Assembly: GCA_017548765.1 (NCBI GenBank) | Contig: JAFYZH010000015.1 | Span: 21,793-85,792 of the forward strand | Direction of reading: 5' to 3' | Source: Lachnospiraceae bacterium | GTDB lineage: Bacteria; Bacillota; Clostridia; Lachnospirales; Lachnospiraceae | DNA: 64,000 bases | Shown here: positions 17,161 to 26,077 of the stretch, piece after piece | Numbering within the stretch: position 1 is the stretch's first letter | Layout of the letters: every line of letters starts with the position of its first letter | The notes under the pieces: generated by a model | Seen by the model: the letters and a program-made list of their open reading frames with translations, nothing else | The model's database searches: none | Told to the model about the DNA's origin: nothing | Made by a program: the position numbers and the translations under genes

Positions 17161-17310
17161 ATGCGTGTTAAGATCACACTGGAGTGTACAGAGTGCAAAC
17201 AGCGTAACTACAACCTGATGAAGGATAAGAAGACTCATCCGGAACGTATGGAAACCAAGAAGTATTGCAAATTCTGCAAGAAGCACACGATGCACAAGGA
17301 AACAAAGTAG
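17161..17310 (+). CDS. rpmG: Ribosomal protein bL33
   Basis: 49-residue large-subunit protein with the zinc-binding pattern CxxC (ECTEC) and CxxC (YCKFC), so the zinc-dependent C+ form. ATG 17161 has GGAGGTGGAG upstream and gives the standard length. First gene of the rpmG-secE-nusG-rplKA operon, the usual order in Firmicutes. Confidence 0.95.
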   Translation: MRVKITLECTECKQRNYNLMKDKKTHPERMETKKYCKFCKKHTMHKETK

Positions 17311-17360
17311 TCATCATTGACCACGAACCCGTCTGTTTGAAACAGAAGATTGGAGTAGTT

Positions 17361-17534
17361 ATGAAGAAAGGCTTCTTCAAAGGCGTAAAAACAGAGTTTT
17401 CCAAGATCCTTTGGCCGAAAAAAGAAGACGTAGCGAAGGAGACCGTTGCCGTTATTTCCGTATCGGCGGCCGTTGGCGCTATTATTTTTGTTGCCGATGC
17501 TGCGTTTAAGTTCATTATTTATGTAATTTCTTGA
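17361..17534 (+). CDS. secE: Preprotein translocase subunit SecE
   Basis: 57-residue single-span membrane subunit of SecYEG. The typical short Gram-positive form: the amphipathic region (VKTEFSKILWPKKEDV) is followed by one transmembrane helix (about residues 28-54). ATG 17361 follows TTGGAGTAG. Lies between rpmG and nusG as expected. Confidence 0.93.
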   Translation: MKKGFFKGVKTEFSKILWPKKEDVAKETVAVISVSAAVGAIIFVADAAFKFIIYVIS

Positions 17535-17552
17535 TAGTGAGGGACGGAAAGT

Positions 17553-18080
17553 ATGGCAAATTATGACGGAAAACCGCATTGGTATGTGGTTCATACGTAC
17601 TCCGGATACGAGAATAAAGTCAAGGTCGACATCGAGAAGACGATCGAGAACCGTAATCTGCAGGATCAGATCCTGGACGTTCAGGTTCCGATGATGACTG
17701 AGTTCGAATTGAAGAACGGAGAGAAGCGTCAGGTCCAGAGAAAGATCTTCCCCGGCTATGTATTGCTTCATATGTGCATGAACGACGATACCTGGTACGT
17801 GGTTCGAAACACTCGAGGCGTTACCGGATTTGTCGGCCCGGGCTCGAAGCCCGTTCCCCTTTCGGAAGAGGAAGTTTCAAAACTCGGTATGTATCCGCCG
17901 GATACGACTGTGCCGTTCGAAGTCGGCGACATGGTACGCGTTATCGCCGGGCCTTGGGCTGATACCGTAAGCGATATCAAGAGCATCAATACCGGAAAAC
18001 AGCGTATTACGATCAATGTTGAAATGTTCGGCCGCGAAACCGCTGTCGAGCTTAGCTTTACAGATGTAAAGAAACTTTAA
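17553..18080 (+). CDS. nusG: Transcription termination/antitermination factor NusG
   Basis: 175-residue factor that binds RNA polymerase and affects pausing. N-terminal NGN domain starts WYVVHTYSGYENKVK; the C-terminal KOW domain contains FEVGDMVRVIAGPWAD. Length is standard. Located 18 nt after secE. Confidence 0.96.
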   Translation: MANYDGKPHWYVVHTYSGYENKVKVDIEKTIENRNLQDQILDVQVPMMTEFELKNGEKRQVQRKIFPGYVLLHMCMNDDTWYVVRNTRGVTGFVGPGSKPVPLSEEEVSKLGMYPPDTTVPFEVGDMVRVIAGPWADTVSDIKSINTGKQRITINVEMFGRETAVELSFTDVKKL

Positions 18081-18104
18081 TGGGGCATTCGCTATGACCG
18101 CCCC

Positions 18105-18132
18105 GTGGGAGGGACATTCCCGCAATCACCAC
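18105..18132 (+). promoter_or_regulatory. Apparent ribosomal protein L1 binding site before rplK
   Basis: GTGGGAGGGACATTCCCGC followed by ACCAC: an outer GTGG/CCAC stem, an inner GGGA/TCCC stem and an unpaired GA side. This mimics the L1-binding helix of 23S rRNA (GGUGGGAGG ... ACCACC) and is the known basis of L1 autoregulation. The near-identical site at 18602-18629 precedes rplA. Confidence 0.75.
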
Positions 18133-18154
18133 ATTTTATTCAGGAGGTGCCACT

Positions 18155-18580
18155 ATGGCAAAGAAAGTTACAGGTTACATTAAGTTACAGATCCCCGCAG
18201 CAAAGGCGACCCCGGCTCCGCCCGTAGGTCCTGCTCTGGGTCAGCATGGTGTCAACATCGTGCAGTTCACAAAGGAATTTAACGCCAGAACCGCCGATCA
18301 GGCAGGCATGATCATTCCTGTAGTTATTACCGTTTATGCGGACAGAAGCTTCAGCTTCATCACAAAGACTCCGCCTGCAGCCGTTCTTCTTAAGAAGGCT
18401 TGCAAGATCGAGTCCGGTTCCGCTAAGTCCAACAAGATCAAGGTTGCTAAGATCTCCAAGGCAGAGCTTCAGAAGATCGCTGAGCTTAAGATGCCGGATC
18501 TGAACGCAGCAAGTGTTGAAGCAGCGATGAGCATGATCGCCGGTACCGCGCGCAGCATGGGCATCACAGTTGAGGACTGA
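18155..18580 (+). CDS. rplK: Ribosomal protein uL11
   Basis: 141-residue protein of the GTPase-associated centre. N-terminal [31 protein letters not shown] is the family signature; C-terminal rRNA-binding domain ends with [14 protein letters not shown] before ATG 18155. Under apparent L1 translational control with rplA. Confidence 0.97.
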   Translation: MAKKVTGYIKLQIPAAKATPAPPVGPALGQHGVNIVQFTKEFNARTADQAGMIIPVVITVYADRSFSFITKTPPAAVLLKKACKIESGSAKSNKIKVAKISKAELQKIAELKMPDLNAASVEAAMSMIAGTARSMGITVED

Positions 18581-18601
18581 TATACTACAGAAGAATGACA
18601 C

Positions 18602-18629
18602 GTGGGAGGGACATTCCCGCAAATACCAC
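18602..18629 (+). promoter_or_regulatory. Second apparent L1 binding site, directly before the rplA ribosome site
   Basis: Same 20-nt core as at 18105, with GTGG (18602-18605) pairing CCAC (18626-18629). It ends one base before the AGGAGG (18631-18636) of rplA, so bound L1 should block ribosome entry. Confidence 0.78.
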
Positions 18630-18644
18630 TAGGAGGTTTTCATC

Positions 18645-19340
18645 ATGAAAAGAGGAAAGAAATACATTGAGGCTGCAAAACTGGTAGACCGTACTACACA
18701 GTATGATGTAGCCGACGCGATCGCATTGGTTAAGAAGGCATCTACCGCTAAGTTTGACGAGACGGTAGAGATCCATGTTCGTACAGGTTGTGACGGACGT
18801 CACGCAGATCAGCAGATCCGTGGCGCTGTTGTACTCCCTCACGGAACCGGTAAGACGGTTCGTATCCTTGTATTCGCAAAGGGCGACAAGGCTGACGAGG
18901 CTACCGCAGCAGGCGCAGATTACGTAGGAGCTGAGGAACTTATTCCGAAGATCCAGAACGAAGGATGGCTTGATTTCGACGTTGTAGTTGCTACACCGAA
19001 CATGATGGGTGTTGTAGGTCGTTTGGGCCGTGTACTCGGACCGAAGGGTCTCATGCCGAACCCGAAGGCCGGTACCGTAACCATGGATATCACCAAAGCG
19101 GTCAATGAAATCAAAGCAGGTAAGATCGAGTACCGTCTGGACAAGTCCAACATCGTACATGTTCCGGTTGGTAAGGTATCTTTCACTGAGGAGCAGTTAG
19201 CAGATAACTTCCAGGCAGTTATGGATGCGATCATCAAGGCTAAGCCTTCGGCTGTTAAGGGTCAGTACCTTAAGAGCGTTACGATCGCTTCTACCATGGG
19301 ACCGGGCGTTAAGCTCAACCCGATCAAACTTATGAACTAA
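18645..19340 (+). CDS. rplA: Ribosomal protein uL1
   Basis: 231-residue L1-stalk protein and translational repressor of its own mRNA. Family motifs are present: [12 protein letters not shown] near the N-terminus, the central [32 protein letters not shown]-like signature, and [21 protein letters not shown] at the C-terminus. A terminator follows, so the usual rplJ-rplL partners are not downstream. Confidence 0.97.
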   Translation: MKRGKKYIEAAKLVDRTTQYDVADAIALVKKASTAKFDETVEIHVRTGCDGRHADQQIRGAVVLPHGTGKTVRILVFAKGDKADEATAAGADYVGAEELIPKIQNEGWLDFDVVVATPNMMGVVGRLGRVLGPKGLMPNPKAGTVTMDITKAVNEIKAGKIEYRLDKSNIVHVPVGKVSFTEEQLADNFQAVMDAIIKAKPSAVKGQYLKSVTIASTMGPGVKLNPIKLMN

Positions 19341-19364
19341 TCGGAAACGTCCGAAGTTTATAGA

Positions 19365-19400
19365 CGGCCGCAAGGGGAACCTTGCGGCCGGTTTGTTTTA
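19365..19400 (+). terminator. Terminator after rplA
   Basis: CGGCCGCAAGG (19365-19375) and CCTTGCGGCCG (19380-19390), 11-bp stem with a GGAA loop, then GTTTGTTTTA. Confidence 0.88.
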
Positions 19401-19455
19401 GGGGATAAACGTGCATTGTGTGCAATAAAACGTGCAAAATGGGCTCTAAAAGTGC

Positions 19456-19484
19456 TTGATTCTTTTGATTCACTATGCTATACT
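19456..19484 (+). promoter_or_regulatory. Promoter of the 19549 gene
   Basis: TTGATT (19456-19461), 17-nt spacer, TATACT (19479-19484). Upstream AAAAGTGC matches the sequence next to the rpsT and tRNA promoters. Confidence 0.7.
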
Positions 19485-19548
19485 GTTTGTACAAAGACAC
19501 AATTCTTTGTAAATTATCTAACGAATTATTCCGGAAGGAGTGAGAGCC

Positions 19549-19932
19549 ATGATTGACTTATACAAGAAATTTTATCCCCTGAAAGGCGATGAGTCCGCGA
19601 GACGTATCATCTCCGAGAATGCGGTAGACATTATTAAGCTCATTCAAAACCGGACCGAGCAGTACCATGAGCGTATCAATGAATTGAACCTGTTGGAAGT
19701 TCAGGCTCTGAATTATCAGCAGAGAGGCAAAGTTAAGAAGTACGAAAAACTCATGGCTGAACTTGAGAGAAAGAAAGAGAGCAGAAAAGAGCTCGATATC
19801 GTATACCGCGAGTTGAACGAATACGGTGATAAGATGTTTAACCGTAAGTTTAAGTTCACTATGGCGGACGGAAACCGTTTGATCGAACTTTTGGATCTGA
19901 CAAATCCGAAGTCTAAAAACTATCGTGGATAA
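19549..19932 (+). CDS. Small helical protein, unrecognised
   Basis: 127-residue, highly charged protein, predicted almost entirely helical with a heptad-like central part (about residues 40-85). No membrane segment or known motif. ATG 19549 has AAGGAG 8 nt upstream. It has its own good promoter and its own terminator, so it is a single-gene transcription unit. Function unknown. Confidence 0.75.
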   Translation: MIDLYKKFYPLKGDESARRIISENAVDIIKLIQNRTEQYHERINELNLLEVQALNYQQRGKVKKYEKLMAELERKKESRKELDIVYRELNEYGDKMFNRKFKFTMADGNRLIELLDLTNPKSKNYRG

Positions 19933-19943
19933 GTAGTAAGAAA

Positions 19944-19968
19944 GGGGCTGATCATAAGCCCCTTTTTT
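19944..19968 (+). terminator. Terminator
   Basis: GGGGC (19944-19948) and GCCCC (19958-19962), followed by six T. Confidence 0.8.
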
Positions 19969-19999
19969 ATCGTCCGTTTCGACTAAAGGAAGAGGTACC

Positions 20000-21274
20000 A
20001 TGCAGGAAAATGACCGCTTTACCGAGGAGATCTTTCGGGCACTCAACGGCGATGAAGCCATCGTCTGCGATAAGCTGGGGCTGAGTATTTCCACTTCAGA
20101 TTCCGGCGTATATGTTCTTTGTGATGCGCGCTTTACACAGGCACGCATCTATCGTGCTGTCCCGATCGCAAAGCGGGAGACGAAGGGCGGACTGTACCTG
20201 CATTCGAACCCGGAGGATCCGACATTTTCCGAGACGTTTACAAAGGTGTTGAACGAAACGGTGAGTCCGGAGACGGTGCGCCGTGAGAAGGAACATGTGC
20301 GTGAGATGGCCTCGGATCTGAAGACGCCGGAAGGGCGCCGCAGGTTCGGACGCGAGTTCTTAAACGAGATCGCCGACCTGGACATTCGTAAGATGGCGGG
20401 CAATGCGGGCGCTCTGTTTTATTCGCGCCAGCGTGAAAACCTGCAAAAGCATATCACAGAGAATTCACCCATCTTCGTAGGCCTGCCGATCGGCTTCCGC
20501 AGGCTGGAGATCCGCTCGGAGTCCGGGGACATCGAGATCTATTTAAGCCCCGGCACCGGTAAGGCGAAAACGCTTTCGTATCTCGATGTGCGAACGATCC
20601 ACGGGGATATCGAAGTGGATGGACTGTTTACCGGTCCGGGCAGCGCGCCACGCGTACAGGATATGACGCTGGTGACGACGAAGGCAGACATCCGGGTCTG
20701 CAATATCTTTTCCCACTATATCGCGGCGCGTACCCTTTCGGGCGACTGCGATCTTTCCGATATCATCTGCGACGACCTGGCGGTGTCTGCACTTCGAAGC
20801 GGCGACGCGAGTCTGGAGCGGATAAAAGGGAAAAAACTGAGCATCGTAAAGAAGAGCGGGGATGTGCGACTGAATGAGACGGTCGTCAAAGCATTGGCCG
20901 CAGAATTAGACCGGGGCGACCTGAAAGCAAGTAAGGTGACGGCGGATCGTATGAAGATCACGTCGACCGGAGGCGATATCGATCTGGGGATCGAGGGCGA
21001 TACGAAGGCCGTGATCCAAAGCGGACGCGGCGACATCGCGATCGACCTGGAGAACGGCTATAAAGGCTTCACCGCGAAGATCGAAGGGCGCATGCGCGGC
21101 GGATCGCCGCTGGAGACTGAAGTAGCCTACGGACGCTACCGAAAACGATTTACAGGGGATCAGAAGATCGCCTGCAATGAAAAGAAGTCGACGCTGGAGA
21201 TCTCCGGCGGCGATAAACTGACCATCACGGGTACCATCCCGGCCGCAAGGAGAGCGGAACATGAAGGAACTTAA
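20000..21274 (+). CDS. DUF4097-like beta-repeat protein
   Basis: 424-residue protein. The first ~150 residues are charged and mostly helical. The rest is a repeated short beta-strand pattern around S/GGDI (SESGDIEIYLS, IHGDIEVDG, KSGDVRLNE, STGGDIDLGI, SGRGDIAIDL), as in the DUF4097/adhesin-like beta-helix families. No signal peptide or transmembrane helix, so probably cytoplasmic. The 3' end overlaps holA by 14 nt. Role unknown. Confidence 0.7.
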   Translation: MQENDRFTEEIFRALNGDEAIVCDKLGLSISTSDSGVYVLCDARFTQARIYRAVPIAKRETKGGLYLHSNPEDPTFSETFTKVLNETVSPETVRREKEHVREMASDLKTPEGRRRFGREFLNEIADLDIRKMAGNAGALFYSRQRENLQKHITENSPIFVGLPIGFRRLEIRSESGDIEIYLSPGTGKAKTLSYLDVRTIHGDIEVDGLFTGPGSAPRVQDMTLVTTKADIRVCNIFSHYIAARTLSGDCDLSDIICDDLAVSALRSGDASLERIKGKKLSIVKKSGDVRLNETVVKALAAELDRGDLKASKVTADRMKITSTGGDIDLGIEGDTKAVIQSGRGDIAIDLENGYKGFTAKIEGRMRGGSPLETEVAYGRYRKRFTGDQKIACNEKKSTLEISGGDKLTITGTIPAARRAEHEGT

Positions 21275-22241
21275 CGCGCAGATAAAAGAGAGAAAGTTTG
21301 CGAGAGTCTACCTGCTGTATGGCGAGGAGAGCTATTTGCGGAATTATTACGCGAAGGCGCTCATGAAGGCCGTAACGCAGGAAGACACGATGAACTGCGC
21401 TGTTTTTTCGGAAAATGATATCGACCTTTCCGCGTTTCGCGATTTCACGGAGACCCTGCCGTTTTTCGCAGAATACCGTTTCGCCCTGGTGCAGGATTCC
21501 GGCCTGTTTGCAAGATCCGCCGAAGACTGGGCGGAGTGCATCGCAAACCTTCCCGAGACGACGGTGGTCGTATTTAACGAGGAGAAGGCAGATAAGCGTA
21601 CCAAACTGTTTAAGGCAGTAGAGAAGGTCGGCCGCGCGGTCGAAATGAAGAAGCCGGGCGAGGATGAACTTTTAAACTGGGTGCTGGCACGCTGCAAGGC
21701 GAACGGGCTTAAGATCACGCGTTCCGCAGCCGAAGAGTTCGTGATGCGGACCTCCGACAACATGGAGAATATGATCAGCGAGTTCGAGAAACTGGCGTCG
21801 TATGTCGATGAGACGAAGGAGATCCGGATCGAAGACGTACAGGCGGTCACCACACTGTGGATCCAGAACCGCATTTTCCAGATGATGGATGCGATGGCAG
21901 AGGGGCGTGAGAAGAGTGCGCTTTCGATGTATTACGACCTCCTGGCGCTGAAGGAGCCGCCGATGCGGATCCTCTTCATGGTCGGGAAACTGATCCGTCA
22001 GTTGTTGCAGACGAAGGAGTTGCAGCGACTGGGGATGAACGCCGACGCGATCGCGAAACAACTGGCTGTCCGCCCGTTCGTTGCGAAGAAACTGCTGGGG
22101 CAGGCGAGACGCTTCACGGAGGACCAGCTCGCTACATACGCGAAGACGTGCATCGAGATGGAACATGCGGTGAAGAAGGGCGACCTGGCGGATAAACTCG
22201 GGGCCGAACTGGCCTTCGTTAAGATCGCACGGAGAGGCTGA
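21261..22241 (+). CDS. holA: DNA polymerase III subunit delta
   Basis: Clamp-loader subunit that opens the beta sliding clamp; 326 residues, normal size. Family features: VYLLYGEESYLRNYYAKAL at the N-terminus, VVFNEEKADKRTKLFKAVEK, and the C-terminal collar region with FMVGKLIRQLLQTKEL. The next gene is rpsT, the common holA-rpsT order in Firmicutes. Start codon lies within the preceding gene. Confidence 0.93.
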   Translation: MKELNAQIKERKFARVYLLYGEESYLRNYYAKALMKAVTQEDTMNCAVFSENDIDLSAFRDFTETLPFFAEYRFALVQDSGLFARSAEDWAECIANLPETTVVVFNEEKADKRTKLFKAVEKVGRAVEMKKPGEDELLNWVLARCKANGLKITRSAAEEFVMRTSDNMENMISEFEKLASYVDETKEIRIEDVQAVTTLWIQNRIFQMMDAMAEGREKSALSMYYDLLALKEPPMRILFMVGKLIRQLLQTKELQRLGMNADAIAKQLAVRPFVAKKLLGQARRFTEDQLATYAKTCIEMEHAVKKGDLADKLGAELAFVKIARRG

Positions 22242-22285
22242 GGCGGGAAATGCTTCATTTTCCGTAAAAAAATTTGAAAAAGTGC

Positions 22286-22314
22286 TTGACTTTCCTTACG
22301 GGTTCGCGTATATT
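22286..22314 (+). promoter_or_regulatory. Promoter of rpsT
   Basis: TTGACT (22286-22291), 17-nt spacer, TATATT (22309-22314), preceded by AAAAAGTGC. Leaves a leader of about 115 nt before rpsT. Confidence 0.78.
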
Positions 22315-22437
22315 TATTGAGTATGCGTCGTATTACGTGTCTCAATAGATAGGACGCATGAAACGCCCGGTATGAGAGAAAGACTTCACTCTCCTTTTGA
22401 TCGTACTGAATCGTATGAATTATATGGAGGTGCCATA

Positions 22438-22701
22438 ATGGCAAACATTAAATCCGCAAAGAAGCGTATTGACGTTATCAAGACCAGAACCGAACGTAAC
22501 AAGGCTATCAAGTCTAAGGTTAAGACCTATGTGAAGAAGGTTGATGCCGCAGTTGCAGCAGGTGATAAGGCCGTAGCTTCTGCAGCGCTGAAGGATGCGA
22601 TCTCTGAGATCTCCAAAGCGCAGAGCAAGGGCGTATACCACAGAAATACCGCTTCCCGCAAGATTTCCCGTTTGACGATTGCTGTAAACGGTATTGCTTG
22701 A
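22438..22701 (+). CDS. rpsT: Ribosomal protein bS20
   Basis: 87-residue small-subunit protein. Begins MANIKSAKKRI with the basic helical pattern of S20, and contains KGVYHRNTASRKISRL near the C-terminus. ATG 22438 follows GGAGGTGCCATA. Own promoter and terminator. Confidence 0.96.
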   Translation: MANIKSAKKRIDVIKTRTERNKAIKSKVKTYVKKVDAAVAAGDKAVASAALKDAISEISKAQSKGVYHRNTASRKISRLTIAVNGIA

Positions 22702-22750
22702 TCGAAAGACTTAAAGCAACTATCTGCCCATCGGGCATGAGATCAAATAG

Positions 22751-22787
22751 AGCTGACACAGACTAACCCACTGTGCCGGCTTTTTTG
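22751..22787 (+). terminator. Terminator after rpsT
   Basis: AGC-TGA-CACAG (22751-22761) pairs with CTGTG-CCG-GCT (22771-22781), then a T-run. The remaining intergenic region to 23029 holds AT-rich sequence and the promoter of the next gene; nothing else seen. Confidence 0.75.
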
Positions 22788-22945
22788 ATTCTCAGCACGC
22801 CTTCAGAGCGCACGAAAATCGTTATATGACCCGAAAAATGCATTGTCCGAAAACGTGGAACGGAGAATTCGTTAGAAAGGGTCGGAATCCGTGAAAAATA
22901 AAAAGCAAAAAGACGCGAATTTATTAAAAAAAATGAAAAAAGAGG

Positions 22946-22974
22946 GCGACAAAATCAAAAATGTGTGCTACAAT
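22946..22974 (+). promoter_or_regulatory. Probable promoter of the coiled-coil gene
   Basis: GCGACA (22946-22951), 17-nt spacer, TACAAT (22969-22974) within an A-rich stretch. Confidence 0.5.
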
Positions 22975-23029
22975 GTTAGAAAAGGGGGAAACTACCTCAA
23001 AATAAGTGATGTGATGGAGTGAAGGTTGC

Positions 23030-25846
23030 ATGAATGAGAAACAACAAGACTTACTAAATCTAATCAACGAACTAGAAGGAAAACTCCAAAATGAATTGGA
23101 GAACCGGGTTTCTGCGTTGGAATCACAGAAGGGGATGCTGGATGAGAAGAACACAGCGCTGGATTCGGAACGCCAGAACATTTTGGACCGTGTGACTGCT
23201 CTTGAGACTGAGAAGACCGAGATGAGTTCGAAGTTTGCTCAGATGGTAGAGCAGAAGTCCCAGGTTGAGGCGCAGTTTAAGGAGATGGACGCGCAGAAGA
23301 GCGAGCTGGAGTCCCGCTTTGTTGCGTTGGATGAGAAGCGGATCGAACTCGAGAAGCGTTTCGGAGCGATCGACGAGCAGAAGACCTTGCTTCAGAGTCG
23401 TATCTCCGCGGTGGACGGACAGAACGCCGAGATGGATAAGAAGATCAACGAGGTAAATGCGCAGACGCAGAACTTCACCAACAGCATGGATGATCTGAGT
23501 CGCCGTATCTCGGAGATGCAGAGCGGTATGGAGGCCATGGTCACGCAGAAGGCGGACGTGGAGCGTACCCTCGTGCAGATGGATAATCAGCGCAGCGAAC
23601 TGCAGCAGCGCATGAACGATCTGGAGACAGACCGTCAGAATGTTCAGGGATCTTTGAACCAGCTGAATGAGAAGTACGCCAGCTACGAAGAGACCATCAA
23701 CAGCATGCAGGAGCAGAAGGCTGTATTCGAGCAGACATTGGCCACGATGACATCGCAGAAGATGGAACTCAAGAATGCGATGAACACGATGATGATCCGC
23801 AAGAATGATATGACCGTCGAGATGTCGAAACTGGACGACCAGAAGAAGCAGCTCCGCCAGAGTTATTCCGAACTCGAGCACGAGAAGGATGAACTGGCAG
23901 CCGAGCTCGTTTCCCTGCAGGAGCGCAGAGGCGAGTTGGAGAAGGGCTTCGCTGTAGTTGACAGCCAGAAGGAAGAGCTGACCCGTCGCTTTGAAGCTTG
24001 CGATGAGCAGAAGCGTCAGTTGCAGGACGGTCTCGATGAACTCGAGAGCATCCGTGGTGACGTTCGTAATGCGGTTGCATCCATCGATGGTTCCATCGAA
24101 GAAGCACACCATACATTCGACGGCATCCGTGAGGAACTGGAAGGTCTTCGTAACCACGCCGCACTCGCAGATGATGTTGACGATACCGGATATTTCTGTT
24201 CCGTATGTTGCTGTCCGATCGAGCCCGGCATGACCGAGTGTCCGATCTGTGGCACACCGATCGATCCGGATACATTTGCCGATGCAGAAGAGCGCGCAGC
24301 TAAGAAGAAGGCTGAGCAGGAAGCAGCAGAGGCAGCAGCTAGAGCAGAAGCAGAAGCTAAGGCAGCTGCAGAGGCAGCAGCGAAGGCAGAAGCTGAGAAG
24401 AAGGCAGCTGAGGAAGCGGCAGCAGCAGCGAAGGCTGAGGCAGAAGCAAAGGCAGCAGCTGAGGCAGCAGAAGCAGCAGCGAAGGCTGAGGCAGAGGCAG
24501 CGGCTAGAGCAGAGGCAGAGGCAGTAGCAGCGGCAGCTGAGGCAGCAGCGGCAGCAGAAGCAGCAGCGAAGGCTGAGGCAGAAGCAAAGGCAGCAGCTGA
24601 GGCAGAGGCAGCAGCAAAGGCTGAAGCAGAGAAGAAGGCGGCTGAGGAAGCTGCAGCAGCGACGAAGGCAGCTGAAGAGGAAAAGGCTAAAAAGGCTGAC
24701 GGTAAAGTGGTTGAGTCCGCTGACGGATCCGTTGTATACGAGATCCAGTCCGCAGTTGAGGTGGACGTTGTATCACCCGCTGACGTTACTGCAACTGAAA
24801 ACTATAAATATCGTCTGGTTGACGGAGAGATCTACATCGACCAGTACATCGGAACCGGTGCGAAGGACGTACATCTTCCCGACACCATCGAAGGCTTTAA
24901 GGTCGTTGCGATCTCCGCAAGAGCTTTCTGCCGTAACGAAGAGATCGAGAACGTTTACTTCTCCGACGCGATCCGTTTCGTAGGTTCCGAAGCGTTCCAT
25001 GGTTGTGAGAACCTGAAGAAGGTCATCTTCTCCCCGGCTCTTAAGACGATCCGCAGCTACGCATTCAGCTATTGTACGAGCCTTGCGATCGCAGATCTTC
25101 CTGAGGAGACGAAGGATGTCGGAAACGGCGCTTTCTACCGTTGTGCGATCAAGACGATCAACTTCCCGGCAGGTACGACCTACATCAGCCAGAACGTATG
25201 TGCACACTGTAAGGATCTCGTAACGGCAGTCCTTCCGGACGGTATCTCCGTTATCGAGCAGAACGCGTTCAACGAATGTACATCGCTTACCGATATCAAC
25301 ATTCCGAACAGCGTTATCGCGATCGAGGATAAGGCGCTTTACAACTGCCGCAGCCTCGGACGTATCACCATTTCCCCGATGGCTACCCGCCTCGGAAACC
25401 GTATCTTCTTCCCGAAGATGGGTCAGAACATGATCCCGAAGCTCGTGATCTTCTGTGCGAACAACTCGCCGATCCAGAGCTACTGCAAGGCAAACAACAT
25501 CCGTACGAAGTCTGCAGGCGGCTTCCCGTCTCACTTCGGTAACACGAAGAACCGTGCATACTGCATGGAATTCTCCTTCTGGCTTGCAGATATGGATAAC
25601 CAGGATCGTGACGATCTGGTAAATGAAATGGTCGACAAGTTCCACATTGCCCGCTATGAGGCAGAGGACGATGTAGTTGAGGATATCGGCTACAACAAGG
25701 AACTGCACGCTTACATGAACATCGATATGACAGAGGCAGATGGTAAGGATCTCTGCGCGGCACTTCCTACCGCAACCTACATCAAGATCCTGCACACCTA
25801 CGAAGGTGAGATCGATGAGAACGCAAACGTTATGGTCGATTATTGA
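23030..25846 (+). CDS. Coiled-coil, zinc-ribbon, Ala/Glu-rich and leucine-rich-repeat protein
   Basis: 938-residue mosaic protein without signal peptide or transmembrane helix. Residues about 1-380 form a long coiled coil with a 14-residue repeat (MDAQKSELESRFVA, LDEKRIELEKRFGA, IDEQKTLLQSRISA). A zinc ribbon (CSVCCCP ... CPICG) lies near 387-405. Residues about 420-555 are an Ala/Glu/Lys low-complexity rod. About 590-810 are BspA-like leucine-rich repeats of the LRR_5 type (AISARAFCRNEEIENVYF and similar). A C-terminal domain of about 120 residues is not recognised. BspA-type repeats are usually on surface proteins; with no export signal this one looks cytoplasmic. A scaffold or cytoskeletal role is a guess. 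Confidence 0.8.
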   Translation: MNEKQQDLLNLINELEGKLQNELENRVSALESQKGMLDEKNTALDSERQNILDRVTALETEKTEMSSKFAQMVEQKSQVEAQFKEMDAQKSELESRFVALDEKRIELEKRFGAIDEQKTLLQSRISAVDGQNAEMDKKINEVNAQTQNFTNSMDDLSRRISEMQSGMEAMVTQKADVERTLVQMDNQRSELQQRMNDLETDRQNVQGSLNQLNEKYASYEETINSMQEQKAVFEQTLATMTSQKMELKNAMNTMMIRKNDMTVEMSKLDDQKKQLRQSYSELEHEKDELAAELVSLQERRGELEKGFAVVDSQKEELTRRFEACDEQKRQLQDGLDELESIRGDVRNAVASIDGSIEEAHHTFDGIREELEGLRNHAALADDVDDTGYFCSVCCCPIEPGMTECPICGTPIDPDTFADAEERAAKKKAEQEAAEAAARAEAEAKAAAEAAAKAEAEKKAAEEAAAAAKAEAEAKAAAEAAEAAAKAEAEAAARAEAEAVAAAAEAAAAAEAAAKAEAEAKAAAEAEAAAKAEAEKKAAEEAAAATKAAEEEKAKKADGKVVESADGSVVYEIQSAVEVDVVSPADVTATENYKYRLVDGEIYIDQYIGTGAKDVHLPDTIEGFKVVAISARAFCRNEEIENVYFSDAIRFVGSEAFHGCENLKKVIFSPALKTIRSYAFSYCTSLAIADLPEETKDVGNGAFYRCAIKTINFPAGTTYISQNVCAHCKDLVTAVLPDGISVIEQNAFNECTSLTDINIPNSVIAIEDKALYNCRSLGRITISPMATRLGNRIFFPKMGQNMIPKLVIFCANNSPIQSYCKANNIRTKSAGGFPSHFGNTKNRAYCMEFSFWLADMDNQDRDDLVNEMVDKFHIARYEAEDDVVEDIGYNKELHAYMNIDMTEADGKDLCAALPTATYIKILHTYEGEIDENANVMVDY
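24284..24700 (+). repeat. Low-complexity repeat coding for the Ala/Glu/Lys rod
   Basis: About 400 bp of imperfect repeats of GCAGCAGCTGAGGCAGAAGC type inside the gene above; prone to slippage and length variation. It stays in frame throughout. Confidence 0.8.
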
Positions 25847-25878
25847 TGCAAAACGAAATACTATTTGAATAATTCAAG

Positions 25879-25908
25879 CAGGCACCGGTTCTTCGGTGCC
25901 TGTTTTTT
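25879..25908 (+). terminator. Terminator after the coiled-coil gene
   Basis: CAGGCACCG (25879-25887) and CGGTGCCTG (25894-25902), then six T. Confidence 0.9.
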
Positions 25909-26077
25909 AATGTTGTCGTAAGAGGTGAATTAATAATTCCTTACGAAATCTTACAAAGTTTTACGGTGGATTGACCAGGCATATGCGGCATGATAAAATG
26001 GTTCCATCAGTATTTGAGAACCGAGGGTAAAGCCCGGGAGAGGGGGTTCTCAGGTTAGAAAATAGGAGGGAATTTTT

